A stretch of DNA of 64,000 nt, taken from NCBI GenBank assembly GCA_030762895.1, contig CM061062.1, positions 3,991,501 to 4,055,500 on the forward strand, written 5' to 3'. Numbering within the stretch: the first letter of the stretch is position 1; each line of letters opens with the position of its first letter. A program made the position numbers and the translations under genes. Source of the stretch: Sophora flavescens. Taxonomy: Eukaryota; Streptophyta; Magnoliopsida; Fabales; Fabaceae. Shown here piece by piece: positions 1-10,052 of the stretch. A model generated the notes under the pieces. The model was not told the DNA's origin. It saw only the letters and a list, made by a program, of their open reading frames with translations, and did not search any database.

Positions 1-1
1 G

Positions 2-1109
2 AAGGCGTTGTATGGCCTTAAGCAGGCACCGAGAGCATGGTATAGCAAGATAGAAGCATATTTTGTTCGAGAAGGCTTCGAAAGGTGCTTTTGTGAACAC
101 ACACTGTTTACAAAGTCGAAGGAAGGAGGTAATTTTTTAATAGTAAGCCTTTTTGTTGATGATTTGATATATACTGGGAATGATAGGAGTATGTGTGATG
201 AATTTAAGAATTCAATGATGTTGGAATTTGACATGTCTGATTTGGGAAGAATGAGGTATTTTTTAGGGGTTGAGGTGGTGCAGAGTCCTGATGGGATTTT
301 TGTGTGTCAAAGAAGGTATGCTTGTGAAGTTTTAGCAAGGTTTGGAATGAATAACAGTAATTCAGTGCAGAATCCTATAGTCCCAGGCACAAAGTTGTCC
401 AAGGATAAAGAAGGAACCAAAGTTGATGCAACCTTGTTCAAGAAGTTGGTTGGCAGTTTGATGTACTTGACTGCAACAAGGCCTGATTTAATGTATGCAG
501 TAAGTCTCATTAGCAAATTCATGTCTTGTCCAACTGAATCTCATTGGCTTGCAGGAAAAAGAATACTAAGGTACTTGAGAGGTACAACTGAGTTAGGAAT
601 CTTCTACAAAAAGAGAAGCAACACAAATCTGGTGGCATATACTGACAGTGATTTTGCTGGTGATTTGGATGATCGGAGGAGTACTTCTGGCTTTGTTTTC
701 TTGCTTCGTTCTGCAGCAGTGTCTTGGTCTTCTAAGAAACAGCCTGTAGTGACACTGTCCACTACTGAGGCTGAGTATGTAGCTGCTGTATCTTGTGTAT
801 GTCAGTGTGTTTGGTTGAGAAGGGTGTTAGAGAAGCTCGGTCATAAAGAGGAAAAGAGTACTGTGATTCGAAGTGACAAATGACTCTACAATAAAGCTAT
901 CCAAGAATTCAGTCTTTCATGGCAGAAGCAAACATATTGATATAAGATTTCACTTTCTAAGAGACTTGGTAAAAGATGGAGTTGTGGAATTGAGCTACTG
1001 CAGTTCTCAAGAACAGGTTGCAGATATAATGACAAAGCCCCTCAAGTTAGATCAGTTCTTGAAACTTCGTAGCATGCTGGGAATGGTTGAAGCTTCAAAA
1101 GTAAACTAA
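2..1109 (+). pseudogene. Ty1/copia pol, 3' part: reverse transcriptase to RNase H
   Basis: Open from the window edge, so the 5' part of pol lies outside. The frame reads through the copia RT motif YGLKQAPRAWY, the catalytic FVDDLIYTG (the usual YVDD has F in place of Y), the connection DLGRMRYFLGVEV, and RNase H motifs YTDSDFAGD and STTEAEYVA. Near position 878 one extra A in a run shifts the frame: the first frame stops at 883 and the second, open from 873 to 1109, holds the conserved end with ADIMTKPL. In a working element this protein copies the element RNA into DNA. The frameshift cuts off the last 75 or so residues, so it is probably inactive. The LTR follows 31 bases after the stop. Confidence 0.93.
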
Positions 1110-1140
1110 ATGCTTTCTGCATATAGTTTAAGGGAGGGAA

Positions 1141-1413
1141 TGTTGGACTGTACAGACTTTAACGGTCATTTAGTTTTACTGTTTTTGAGTTTATTAGTTT
1201 GTTAAATAAAACCCTATTCTTTAGAAATGTGCAGATAGGGGTTAGTTTTTCCTATCAATTAGCCACCACGTTGTAGGCCATGAAAAACGTGGTTCAGTTA
1301 GTGCTTCTGTTTTTGTTATCTTGTAAGGCTATAAAGCCAACACTTGCTTTCTGAATTCAATAAGACATTCTCTCACTAAACTCTTTATGATGTATTGCTC
1401 CGTTTGTTAAACA
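1141..1413 (+). repeat. Probable 3' LTR of the copia element
   Basis: A purine-rich tract (1129-1140, AGGGAGGGAA) directly precedes TGTTGGACTG, the usual polypurine tract and LTR start. A CTATAAAG motif near 1329-1336 resembles a TATA box. The right end is taken at the AACA near 1413, which mirrors the TGTT start. No partner LTR is in the window, so the right end is approximate and no target duplication can be checked. Confidence 0.6.
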
Positions 1414-1433
1414 AAGCACCCTTTTTAATTTTA

Positions 1434-1840
1434 GGTTAAAGTAATTTTTGGTCTCTATACATGATACTGATTTTCAATTTGGTCCCTATATGTAAAAAGT
1501 TATTAATTTGGTCCTTAAACGTGACATTGGTTTTCAATTTGGTCCTCACCGCTAATTGGTCTCTATATAAGAGGACCAAATTACAAATTATTGTGACATG
1601 TAGGGACCAATTCAACAAAAAAAAATGAAATCGGTCCCTACATGTGATAATTATTTTCAATTTGGTCCTTATATGTGATAATAATTTACAATTTGGTCCC
1701 TCTTATATAGGGACCAATTAGCGGTGATGACCAAATTGAAAACCAGTGCCACGTATAAGGACCAAATTAATAACTTTTTACATATAGGGACCAAAGTGAA
1801 AATCAGTGTCACATATAGGGACCAAAAGATTACTTTAACC
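1434..1840. mobile_element. Fold-back Mutator-type MITE, 407 bp
   Basis: The two halves are near-perfect inverted copies: the left starts GGTTAAAGTAAT and the right ends with its complement ATTACTTTAACC. Both halves carry repeated TTTGGTCC blocks in opposite orientation. The flanks are an exact 9-bp duplication TTAATTTTA (1425-1433 and 1841-1849), the length typical of Mutator-like transposition. There is no coding capacity, so it would depend on a transposase in trans. It sits about 20 bp beyond the copia LTR. Confidence 0.88.
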
Positions 1841-1849
1841 TTAATTTTA

Positions 1850-2925
1850 TTTTAATTGATTAGTTTTAAATGAGTTGTCAACACCTCATTGGATGTGTCC
1901 AAAAGAAGGTGTTAGATATATGTTCATGCGAGAGTTTCTCAAAAAGTATTTAAGAAAAGATAGTTTATTTTATGTACTTCAGTAATTGATGTCCTAAAAC
2001 GATGAATTAATAATTAGTAGCTTGAAATTAACCCTCCTTATTTGGAACGACAATCTTATACTTGGATCCGGATTTCAAAGTGGGCTTATCCGTTTCACTA
2101 AGTTGAAAATGAGACTCTTATCATAAATTATAACATCATTAAATTTTTTTTTGACTTTTATTATGATTAACTTAAAAGTTATATATAGAATTATTTATAT
2201 TTAATTGATAATATAAAAAAAATATTTACACTAATAATATATCAAAATTAAATTTAATATTTTAATATATTTGTCCCGTCTAAAATGAGATAAATAAAGA
2301 AATATATACAAGTTAAAAAGAATAAAAAGTGTAGCGTAAAAGTCACCATCAATCAAAGCACAAAATGTTGTTGAGAATGATCTCTTTAAAGTTCACTAGG
2401 TCCTTTAGCAGAAACTTCTTTTAAATAATGCATTTGGTGATTTTAAATCGAAAGGGCGCTGCCCCTTATCATCATTCACATGTCCCTACCTCCCGGCATT
2501 ACTGCATTAGTTATCAACAAAGTATCAAGTAAGCGTGCGTCCCCTCTTCATTATTATGCAATTATTGAATAAATATATCAAATGGAAAAGAAAATGCTGT
2601 TTGTCACGAAAGTTTCTTTTTTCTTTTTCCATGAAACGGATACGAAAAGATAGACAGACACATATATATATTTAATTGGTGTTCATTAATCATTATCAGT
2701 CAAAAGATTTTTAACATTATCAATCAATCATAACTTAATATATTATATTAAAAATATTTAATTATTATCCTAATTATTTTAAAAATCATTCATTCCATAA
2801 TTTTTGATTGGTTAACAATATAAACAACTTTATACAAACAATACATACTAATTGGATTCTACTTTTCTGACGTTAAGGTGCGTAAAGGCAGGTGCCTTTG
2901 GTACCTGTGAGCCGTTGGATCGTTT
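1850..2925. other. AT-rich intergenic DNA, no gene seen
   Basis: No ORF of note and no clear element ends were found. The stretch is AT-rich with scattered short hairpins. It ends at the junction with the integrated viral sequence near 2926. Confidence 0.6.
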
Positions 2926-2930
2926 GTCTA

Positions 2931-3155
2931 TTATTCTATCCATAGATTTAGTTTATTAATTATAATTTTTATTAAATCTATTTTTCTCTCGTATTTTCTA
3001 CAATCACAATATTCGTAATGATATTGCATGTGATTATTACATGTATCTGTAGCTTCATCCTTGAATTCTTGTATCATTTCTTTTAGACTATTTTGATTTG
3101 TTAAGTCTATCATGCTTAAATTGTGAATAAATTTTTCTATGTTTCGGGAATCCAT
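2931..3155 (-). CDS. Small viral ORF downstream of the primer site, 74 aa
   Basis: The ORF starts with ATG 19 bases downstream (in transcript sense) of the tRNA-Met primer site. It has a cysteine/histidine cluster near the middle (CNNHMQYHYEYCDC), rich in Lys and Ile afterwards. I do not recognise the family. Its stop lies at the left edge of the viral insert, so it would directly precede the 53-codon ORF at 10605 in the circular genome. It may be a decayed form of a soymovirus small protein; no function can be assigned. Confidence 0.5.
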   Translation of the reverse strand: MDSRNIEKFIHNLSMIDLTNQNSLKEMIQEFKDEATDTCNNHMQYHYEYCDCRKYERKIDLIKIIINKLNLWIE

Positions 3156-3173
3156 TAATTTAGCTAGTACTTA

Positions 3174-3185
3174 GCTCTGATACCA
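3174..3185 (-). promoter_or_regulatory. tRNA-Met primer binding site of the virus
   Basis: On the minus strand these 12 bases read TGGTATCAGAGC, the consensus shared by caulimovirids and many copia elements, complementary to the 3' end of plant initiator tRNA-Met. It primes minus-strand DNA synthesis. It lies about 2.1 kb downstream of the inferred transcription start and after the movement gene, unlike caulimoviruses proper, where it sits in the leader. Confidence 0.85.
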
Positions 3186-3237
3186 GTTTGGTACCACTCT
3201 ATAAAAATAATTTTTATTTTTATATCTAGAGTAGTAA

Positions 3238-3471
3238 TTATACATAATCTGGGTAGTTTTCGTGCATAATTTGAGTTACTAATAATTCATACCCATAGTC
3301 CATTATAGATTCATCTATTTCCATTATGTCTTTGATTAATTGATATCGTTCTTCTTCACAAAATGCTAATTGTATTCTTTGCACTATTTGTTTTAAATAA
3401 AGTTTTTCTTGCCAGTGTTGGTGTTTTAATTTGTTAATTATTATTTGCTTGCAATCTTTGGGTATTTTCAT
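3238..3471 (-). CDS. Small viral ORF, DCKQ copy 2, 77 aa
   Basis: The ATG at 3471 opens a 77-residue acidic protein starting MKIPKDCKQIIINKL. It shares the pattern P-x-D-C-K-Q-x-I-I-x-K, followed by Q-E-x-x-Y-L, with the neighbouring ORF at 3502-3756, so the two look like diverged tandem copies. No known domain is recognised. It ends at 3238, about 50 bases before the primer site. Function unknown; soymoviruses carry small ORFs at a similar place. Confidence 0.55.
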   Translation of the reverse strand: MKIPKDCKQIIINKLKHQHWQEKLYLKQIVQRIQLAFCEEERYQLIKDIMEIDESIMDYGYELLVTQIMHENYPDYV

Positions 3472-3501
3472 AACCAAAATGCTTAATATTTATTGATCCA
3501 T

Positions 3502-3756
3502 CTAATCATCTAATAAGTCCCAATCTTCATATATGTCAGATAATGATAGTTTATCATATTCAAAAGCTAATCATATTTCTTCCATATAGTCCCATTCTAT
3601 ATCTAATGAAATAGTTGCAAGGTAATAATCTTCTTGTCTAAATTGGGCATTTATTTTTTCAATTATTAGTTGTTTACAATCAATAGGTAGATTTGTTGCT
3701 AATACGCTTAATATTTCATTTTCTGTTTGATTATCAAATTCGGAGTATATTTCCAT
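3502..3756 (-). pseudogene. Small viral ORF, DCKQ copy 1, with internal stop
   Basis: ATG at 3756 opens a frame with LPIDCKQLIIEKI near its start. A TGA at 3571-3573 interrupts it after 61 codons, but the same frame stays open for 22 more codons, with acidic residues (SDIYEDWDLLDD), to a TAG at 3502. The stop probably arose by mutation. It resembles the ORF at 3238-3471 in its DCKQ core and following residues. Function unknown. Confidence 0.5.
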
Positions 3757-3759
3757 ATT

Positions 3760-4013
3760 TTATTCGTTGTCACTATCTTCAAAAGGTGGTGCAGTTATTC
3801 TAAAATAATTAGATGACTCTTGAGTTGAAGTTATTTTTTCTATTTTCTCTAATATTTGTCTTTTATATTTTTCTCTTTTATTTCTTATGTGAATAAGTTC
3901 TTTTTCTTTTTATATAATATATTTTTCTATTTGTTCTTGATTTTTATTTTCTATATAAGGGTTTATAAATTCTTTTATATTCCTTTTATCTAGATTTATT
4001 TTATCATATGATA
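3760..4013 (-). pseudogene. Broken small viral ORF after the movement gene
   Basis: A lysine- and glutamate-rich frame runs between the movement gene and DCKQ copy 1 and ends ...FEDSDNE at 3760. An in-frame TAA near 3917 splits it and no clear ATG opens it. It looks like a coiled-coil-type small protein. The reading is tentative because the base composition is extreme and start and frame are not fixed. Confidence 0.35.
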
Positions 4014-4048
4014 TTTTTCATAAATATTTCTTAATTCCGTTCACTTAT

Positions 4049-4975
4049 TCATATCCTATTTCTTAAGTATTGAGCTAAATCTCTTACTTGGTTTGATAAT
4101 TTATTTATATTTTCATCTTCCTTATCATTTTCTATTTCACGAAAAGTAATTGGTCTACTAATCTGTCTAAAACTCAGTGATTTTGGATTTCTTATAGAAA
4201 TTCCTAGTTCAGTTAATTTATTTCTTTTTGGATAATAAATTTTTCCTATTTCTTCAAAAAGTCTTGGTATATCTATTCTATCATTATTTCTAAAGGTAAT
4301 ACTATGATGTGAATTCGTTAGGGCATAATTAACACAATAAGTAATTGAGAAGATCTTGTCTCCTGGTCTCATTAAATTATTTCTTAAAAATCTATGTTCC
4401 ATAGTTAAAGATTGATCTAATCTTTGAGTATCTAATGGTTTTCCAATATTTGGATGTATTTCAAATTTTAATTTAACATAGGCTAAGTTTCCTTCAATAA
4501 CTCCTAGTATTTTATCCTTTGGACCTGTTATTCTATCATCCTTTAAAACTAGTTCTATAGGTGAATTTATTCCTTCTTGAAAGGTTGCTTTAATTAAAAC
4601 TTGTATTGGTCCTATATGGATATATCCTATTTTCTTTCTGTGTGCTTCTTTCTTTAAATTTCTTTTTAAATCAATTAGTTTTTTCTTATTCAATAATTGT
4701 ATACAAGTGTTTCCTTGTGTTTCGGCTATGTCTATAGGGGTTTCATTAACTATCTTTCCATAATATATAATGTTTTCTTTTTGATTAAATCTATTCATTA
4801 TTCCTCCAAGTTTCTTCATATTTGCATCTTTAGATAAATTCAGATCTTCTTTTTGAATTTTCTGAAATAATTTCGGATCTATCAAAATACTTCCTTCATA
4901 GTTTCCATCTTCTTCAGTAATTTGCAAGTGTTCTACATCAGTATTATCAATCTTTTCTCTTTCTATTTCAGACAT
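4049..4975 (-). CDS. Viral movement protein (30K superfamily)
   Basis: This intact 308-codon frame is the first ORF after the promoter and leader, the place of ORF I in caulimovirids. Residues about 120-200 fit the 30K core: a GPIQVLIKATF strand, the conserved aspartate region VLKDDRI, then LGVIEGNLAYVKLKF and IHPNIGKPL. The C-terminus (residues 280-308) is charged with heptad spacing, as in the coiled coil by which caulimovirus movement proteins bind virion-associated protein. Family members form tubules through plasmodesmata. The frame has no stop, unlike pol, but is still part of a decayed insert. Assignment is by motif and position. Confidence 0.82.
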   Translation of the reverse strand: MSEIEREKIDNTDVEHLQITEEDGNYEGSILIDPKLFQKIQKEDLNLSKDANMKKLGGIMNRFNQKENIIYYGKIVNETPIDIAETQGNTCIQLLNKKKLIDLKRNLKKEAHRKKIGYIHIGPIQVLIKATFQEGINSPIELVLKDDRITGPKDKILGVIEGNLAYVKLKFEIHPNIGKPLDTQRLDQSLTMEHRFLRNNLMRPGDKIFSITYCVNYALTNSHHSITFRNNDRIDIPRLFEEIGKIYYPKRNKLTELGISIRNPKSLSFRQISRPITFREIENDKEDENINKLSNQVRDLAQYLRNRI

Positions 4976-5462
4976 AGTTAATTTCTAGTGAGAACTGAAT
5001 GAAAATTGGTGATGAGTCATACCTGACTTGGTGTTCTTGAAAATATTTCTGGTTTTCTTGGTCCACCGCTGCTTCCGTCAATTTGAGTTTGAGATCACAA
5101 TTACAACAAGTAGTTGAAAGTAATGGAAGTAATAAAAAGTAGTAAGAAGTAGAGGAATATATGAAAGTGGTGTTTATTTATAATCAGTAGTGAAGTACAT
5201 AGAGCCTGTTTGAATCCACTCTCAAGGATTCGCTAGCAAAGCTAGAACTTCTCAGAGAGAAGTGAGATGAGGTGAGAATTGAAATTCTAAAACCTGATCT
5301 TTGCCTCAGCATAAGAGGTCTTATTTATACACGCGGGAGGGTTGAGTAATTTACAAAAAATGTCCCTGAATTATTACAATCTATCAGACTTCTCAATAAT
5401 TCATAATGACGTCATTGCCTACGTCATTCCCCTATTATTGCTAGATGACGTCAGTGCTTACG
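4976..5462 (-). promoter_or_regulatory. Viral large intergenic region: promoter and leader
   Basis: The region separates the transactivator stop (5463) from the movement gene ATG (4975). On the minus strand a TATAAATA box lies at 5322-5329, which puts transcription start near 5295 and gives a leader of about 320 bases. Four ACGTCA-type motifs (5407-5414, 5421-5426, 5445-5452 and 5460-5465) lie 80-140 bases upstream. They match the as-1 TGACG elements of the 35S-type promoters, bound by plant TGA bZIP factors. An AATAAA on the minus strand at 5172-5177 lies about 120 bases downstream of the start and fits the terminal-redundancy poly(A) signal. Confidence 0.75.
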
Positions 5463-6731
5463 TCATTCTTCAATAATGGCTTCATCTGAATCCTTATCCT
5501 CTTGCCGACAGTCTTCTTTCTTTACGCATCTTTCACATGCGTGGTTCCCATTCTCCTTAATCATTGAGCACAGCAAATCGAGGACAGCTGGCTGATAATT
5601 CATTGAAAGTCCTTGGAGTGTGTAGAAAGGTAGCTCAAAGTTCGTTAGTAATGCCAAGTCCCTTTCTCTAATCAATCTTCCACTAGTCTTGCTGAGTAGC
5701 AAAGTATGTGGTCCTTTGTACATGATTTTTATGAAGGAATCTTTACCAATAATTTGACATTGAGTAAAGATACTCGCCAGTTGATTTGCTAGGATTGTGA
5801 CAATCTTTTCTTCATTGTATTCTTCTCCAGTAGGTTCATCTCGCATGGAAAAGCTATTGTTGCTTACTCCAATGAAGATTAAATTCTTTGTGGGTTGTTT
5901 AGTGGCAAAGTCTGGATAAGTCGAATAGAACTTTAAGAAGATAGTTCTATCCTTTGCGACATTTCTTTTGTAGTTTTGGATGGCTTCTTTGAGGCTGTAT
6001 GTGAATAATTTGATTTCTTCCAAGTCTTGACTTAAGTAGAGACATTCAATAAGTCCAAATTGGAACATATTAAATGTAAGAATCGATGATGCTCCGGGAG
6101 TAATTACGGCTTTAACACCGAAGATGTTTCGATTAACCATATAAAAATAATTAATCTTTTCCTTTTCAGACCAATTGGTTAATCTTTTCAAATTTTCATG
6201 AAATTTTTCTTTGGAAAATTGGACTTGTAATTCATGGTCTTTTCTTGAAGTAATTTGGTAATCATCAATGGAGGAAGGAACTCTTCCGAGTATCCTTAAT
6301 GAAGTTTTTTGGGATGGTGGAGTCTTTATGGTTTCAGAAAAAGTTCTTGGGCCAAGATAAACTTCTTTGCCCTTGTCATGTTCTTTCTGGTAGTCTATCA
6401 AAGCTTTTTCAGCTTCTTCCTTGGTACGAAATCCTTTGTGATGAACTCCTGAAAGTCTAATGCAATGAGGGGCTGCTTTGTGCCATTCATCATAAATTCC
6501 TGGGTATGGTCCATTAAAAATGGCGTACCACTTGTCTTTAGTGCTTTCCTGTATTTGCTGCTTTATATTCTTCATAGGATCTTCTATGATAGTTTCTCCT
6601 TTTGCTTGTAATTGGAACTCCAATACTTCAATGTTGGCCTTGATCAAGTCTAGCTCCATTATTTTCCGCTTCTCGAGCATTCTTTGATATTGAATCTGCT
6701 TCTTTATGTCTTCAGTTGTTTGCTGCTCCAT
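5463..6731 (-). CDS. Viral transactivator/viroplasmin (ORF VI type)
   Basis: This intact 422-codon frame follows pol and overlaps its end. Residues 1-60 form a charged helix. Residues about 72-115 (KWYAIFNGPYPGIYDEWHKA, then GFRTKEEAEKAL) match the viroplasmin/RNase H1 N-terminal domain of caulimovirus ORF VI (Cauli_VI). The C-terminus has a Cys/His cluster, HACERCVKKEDC, at about residues 399-410. In relatives the protein forms inclusion bodies and allows re-initiation of translation on the polycistronic RNA. That fits the short overlaps between ORFs here. The length is close to family members. The last codons overlap the outermost ACGTCA promoter motif. Confidence 0.82.
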   Translation of the reverse strand: MEQQTTEDIKKQIQYQRMLEKRKIMELDLIKANIEVLEFQLQAKGETIIEDPMKNIKQQIQESTKDKWYAIFNGPYPGIYDEWHKAAPHCIRLSGVHHKGFRTKEEAEKALIDYQKEHDKGKEVYLGPRTFSETIKTPPSQKTSLRILGRVPSSIDDYQITSRKDHELQVQFSKEKFHENLKRLTNWSEKEKINYFYMVNRNIFGVKAVITPGASSILTFNMFQFGLIECLYLSQDLEEIKLFTYSLKEAIQNYKRNVAKDRTIFLKFYSTYPDFATKQPTKNLIFIGVSNNSFSMRDEPTGEEYNEEKIVTILANQLASIFTQCQIIGKDSFIKIMYKGPHTLLLSKTSGRLIRERDLALLTNFELPFYTLQGLSMNYQPAVLDLLCSMIKENGNHACERCVKKEDCRQEDKDSDEAIIEE

Positions 6732-8655
6732 TCTCTTGATAATATATCTGCAAGAACCTTTTTATCTCCCTTAATGTGAGAGATTGAGTAATTGTATTCG
6801 GCAAGTTTCATTTGTCATCTAATCAATCGTCCTTGTTTGTAAGTTCCTTTGTGGTTTAAGTTTTTAAAACCTGCAACATAAGTAGAATCGGTTCGGACAA
6901 TAAAGTCCTTATCCAGTATATAAATCCGATGTTTTTCTAACATACGGATTAAAGCCAGTGTTTCTTTTTCATGAGTAGGATAATTAATTTCACTGTCCGA
7001 AAAAGTTCCAGACATGTATCGACACAGTAATTCGTTTTTGTATCCAGGGGGTTTTGCTTTCATAACACCTCCCCAACAGTCATTTGAGGCATCAGTCTCA
7101 ATAATTATTATATCATCATCCGATGGATGATAAAGCTCAGGAAGATCCTGGCATAAGTCTTTCATTTTTATAATTAGTTTATCATCTTCATCAGTCCATG
7201 TCCAAGGGACATCCTTCTTCAGCTTTTGTTGGAGTATCCTTCTTTCAGCTGCAAGATTCCTAATGAAACCTTCATTCGAAATATATGTTAATAGTCCAAG
7301 AAATCTTTGTAAATCCCTTTTATCCTTTAATTTCGTTGGAAAATTCTGAAGTTTTTCTAATACGTGTCGCTGCATTATTATTTTTCCTTTCTCAATTTCT
7401 AATCCTAATTAATTAATTCTGTTTTGGGCTAAAACAGCTTTCTTTTTACTTAAAACTATCCCATGTTCATAACATTTATTAAGAATTAATTCTATTTTTT
7501 CAAAGTGATCATTTAATCCTTTATTAGAAAAGATTAATATATCATCAATATAAATAAGACAAAAGTCTTTAAATTCTTTAAGAATTGAATCAATCCTTCG
7601 CTGAAAGATTCCTGGTGATTGCTTTAATCCCATTGGTAGTACATTCCATTCATATTGTCCTTGAGGACAACTAAATGCTGTTAATGCTTTTGATTCTTCA
7701 GTTAATCTAATCTGATAAAATCCTGATTTACAATCAAAAGTACTAAACCAATCCATATTTCTAATTCTTTCAATTATTAAATCTTTTCTTGGGAGGAGAT
7801 AATCATCTCCTTCCATGGCATCATTAATTTGCTTGTAATTAATTACCATCCTTCTTTTACCTCTTTTTATTTCATTATGATTTTCTACATAAAAAGCTGG
7901 TGCCGAGTGCTTGCTATTTGATGGTCTAATTAATCATTTTTTACACATTTCTTCAATGTCTTTTGCAAACTCATCTCTATCTATTTTTGTATAAATCATT
8001 GGTTTACATTTTACTTCCTTTGTAGGGTCTTTTAGTTTTAATTCGACTAATTCAGTATTTTTGTTTATTTTTGGATCTAAAGGGTTTTCGCTACAATCCT
8101 TATCTAAAAGTTCTTCTATATGAGCCGGAATTATTCTATTGGGTTCTAAATTTATTGGTGCATGGCGAATTTTTGTGCAAATTAAGCTAATAATCTCACC
8201 ACGTTTCAGCTGTTGAAACTTTGATGAGTACATGCAGAGAAATGAATAATTGGTATTTTTATGATTTCTCGTTTTTGCTTCTGATAAATATATGGCGTTT
8301 TCAGAGTAATATATTTCAGATGTTGGCAAAATGGTCCATAAAGTCTCAAGAAATTATTTCCAATTATTATATCTATTCCAGTTTCTTGTTTATATATTGT
8401 TGGTACTATAAATATCTTTTCTTGTATTACCAAAGTAATTCTTTTTGCTATCCAATACAGAGGATGTATTGATCCATCTGCAATCTGTATTTTTAATGGC
8501 TTTTCTAGTCTTTCCCAATTATCTATAAGGGCTTCTGTTGCAAGGCAGAGACTTGCTCCAATATCTATATAGGCTTCTGTTTCTTTATTACATTTTTCTA
8601 TCAGTATTTTTATATATGTATTATTCGGATTCTCTTTCTTCTGAAGATAATTCAT
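6704..8655 (-). pseudogene. Viral pol: aspartic protease, reverse transcriptase, RNase H (broken)
   Basis: The ATG at 8655 overlaps the coat-protein stop as ATGA. The protease motif reads YIDIGAS (the usual DTG is DIG), followed by IIIGNNFL. The frame then shifts around 8206-8329, and in-frame stops lie near 7931, 7407 and 6813. The RT is recognisable: FDCKSGFYQIRL, the LPMGLKQSPGIFQ segment and the catalytic YIDDIL at about 7549-7566. RNase H follows (ETDASNDCWGG, then RTDSTYV) and the frame ends at 6704, inside the start of the transactivator. The enzyme would copy the pregenomic RNA in the capsid. At least one frameshift and three stops mean no functional product. Confidence 0.9.
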
Positions 8656-10052
8656 CTTGAGTATTCATATATACTTACATCTGAATTACTTAATTCTTTT
8701 TCTAGTGGTTCAAGTTCATATATATGGAAAACTTGTTTTATTAATTTTGATTTTTCTTTAAAATCTTTTTCCTTTCTTTGAGGGCATTCATTGGCATAAT
8801 GTCCTTCGACATTACATATCCAACAAACACATTTCTTTTTTGCTTTCGGGCAATATTTTCTAGGTGTTGATCTTTTTCTCCTAAAATATTTCTTTTTATT
8901 ATTTTTGTAATAATTTTTCTTTCTGGGGTAAGTCTTTCGTAGGTTTGACTTCTTATAGTATTTTCTTTTTCTTCTCATAGATTTATCACAACCATATTTC
9001 CCTGGTTTTTCTATCTCTGGGATGTCACAACAAATGACATTACTTCCTCTATTCAATTGTCTACTTGTTTCTCTATTCAAACACTGTTCTCTTAATTCTT
9101 GGTATAAGAGTTTAATAACTCCTCCTAAAGTATTTGCAGTTTCTTCTGGTCTTAACTCCCATAATCTATTAATTTTTGAATTAAGTGGATATGGTAGTTT
9201 ATCTATAAAGATATATTTATATATATCTTTAGTCTCTTCATCTAATTGATAATAGTATTTTTGATATTCACATATAAAACTTTCTATTTGGCACATGTCG
9301 CATATTTGTATTTTATTAAGGTGTGACTTAGCATTTTCTATTAGAGTTTTATTCATTCTTTCTCTTTGTTCCAACATATTATATCCTAAAAATTCTTGTT
9401 GTATTAATGTCATTATTAATTTAACATAGTCTGAGCTATTATCTACCATTCTTCCAAACCTATTCCAATCTTCATCATTAATCCCTACTAAAAATTTTTG
9501 TACATTTCCTGCTGTTTTAAAAGTTACAAAATTCTTGGTTTCTATAAAGTTTAATTGTTTAAATTTTTCATCAGTCAAGATCATTAGTATTATCTCGTTA
9601 GTCCATCTTAATAAGGTATCTTCTTTATTTCTAATACAATCAAGGTCAAGTATATTCCCTATATTATGGTATCGAGGTTTAAATTCTTCTTGAATTTTTG
9701 TCCATTTATTATTATTTTTTCTTGCGTATCCTTTATTATACATAGTTTCTTCTTCATATTTATCCCAAGCTCCTTCGGGTGTATATTTATATTCTTCCCA
9801 TTTTCTTTTAGGGTTTTTTCCACTATATTCTCCTTTTTCCATTCTTATATGGTTTTCTTCGGATTCTGAAGTTGAGCTATAGTTTAAAATTATTTCATTA
9901 TTTTCTATATCTTTTTTATCGATTTTTTCAATTTTGTGTGTTTGATTATTTTCTTCTTCAACTATTTTTAGTTGTTCTAATAATTGTTGAATTTCTTCTA
10001 TATCATTTGATTTTCTTAATGTTTCCATGTATTCGTTCTTTATCCTCTCCAT
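8652..10052 (-). CDS. Viral coat protein with zinc knuckle
   Basis: The 466-codon frame starts with ATG inside the end of the preceding ORF (13-base overlap) and stops at the pol ATG. The N-terminal third is acidic, the middle carries the capsid region (residues about 140-330), and a lysine/arginine-rich tract follows at about 360-410. The zinc knuckle CWICNVEGHYANEC (C-x2-C-x4-H-x4-C) sits near residue 415. This order (acidic, core, basic, CCHC) is the caulimovirid coat-protein plan. The basic tract and knuckle bind nucleic acid. The frame has no internal stop. Confidence 0.85.
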   Translation of the reverse strand: MERIKNEYMETLRKSNDIEEIQQLLEQLKIVEEENNQTHKIEKIDKKDIENNEIILNYSSTSESEENHIRMEKGEYSGKNPKRKWEEYKYTPEGAWDKYEEETMYNKGYARKNNNKWTKIQEEFKPRYHNIGNILDLDCIRNKEDTLLRWTNEIILMILTDEKFKQLNFIETKNFVTFKTAGNVQKFLVGINDEDWNRFGRMVDNSSDYVKLIMTLIQQEFLGYNMLEQRERMNKTLIENAKSHLNKIQICDMCQIESFICEYQKYYYQLDEETKDIYKYIFIDKLPYPLNSKINRLWELRPEETANTLGGVIKLLYQELREQCLNRETSRQLNRGSNVICCDIPEIEKPGKYGCDKSMRRKRKYYKKSNLRKTYPRKKNYYKNNKKKYFRRKRSTPRKYCPKAKKKCVCWICNVEGHYANECPQRKEKDFKEKSKLIKQVFHIYELEPLEKELSNSDVSIYEYSR

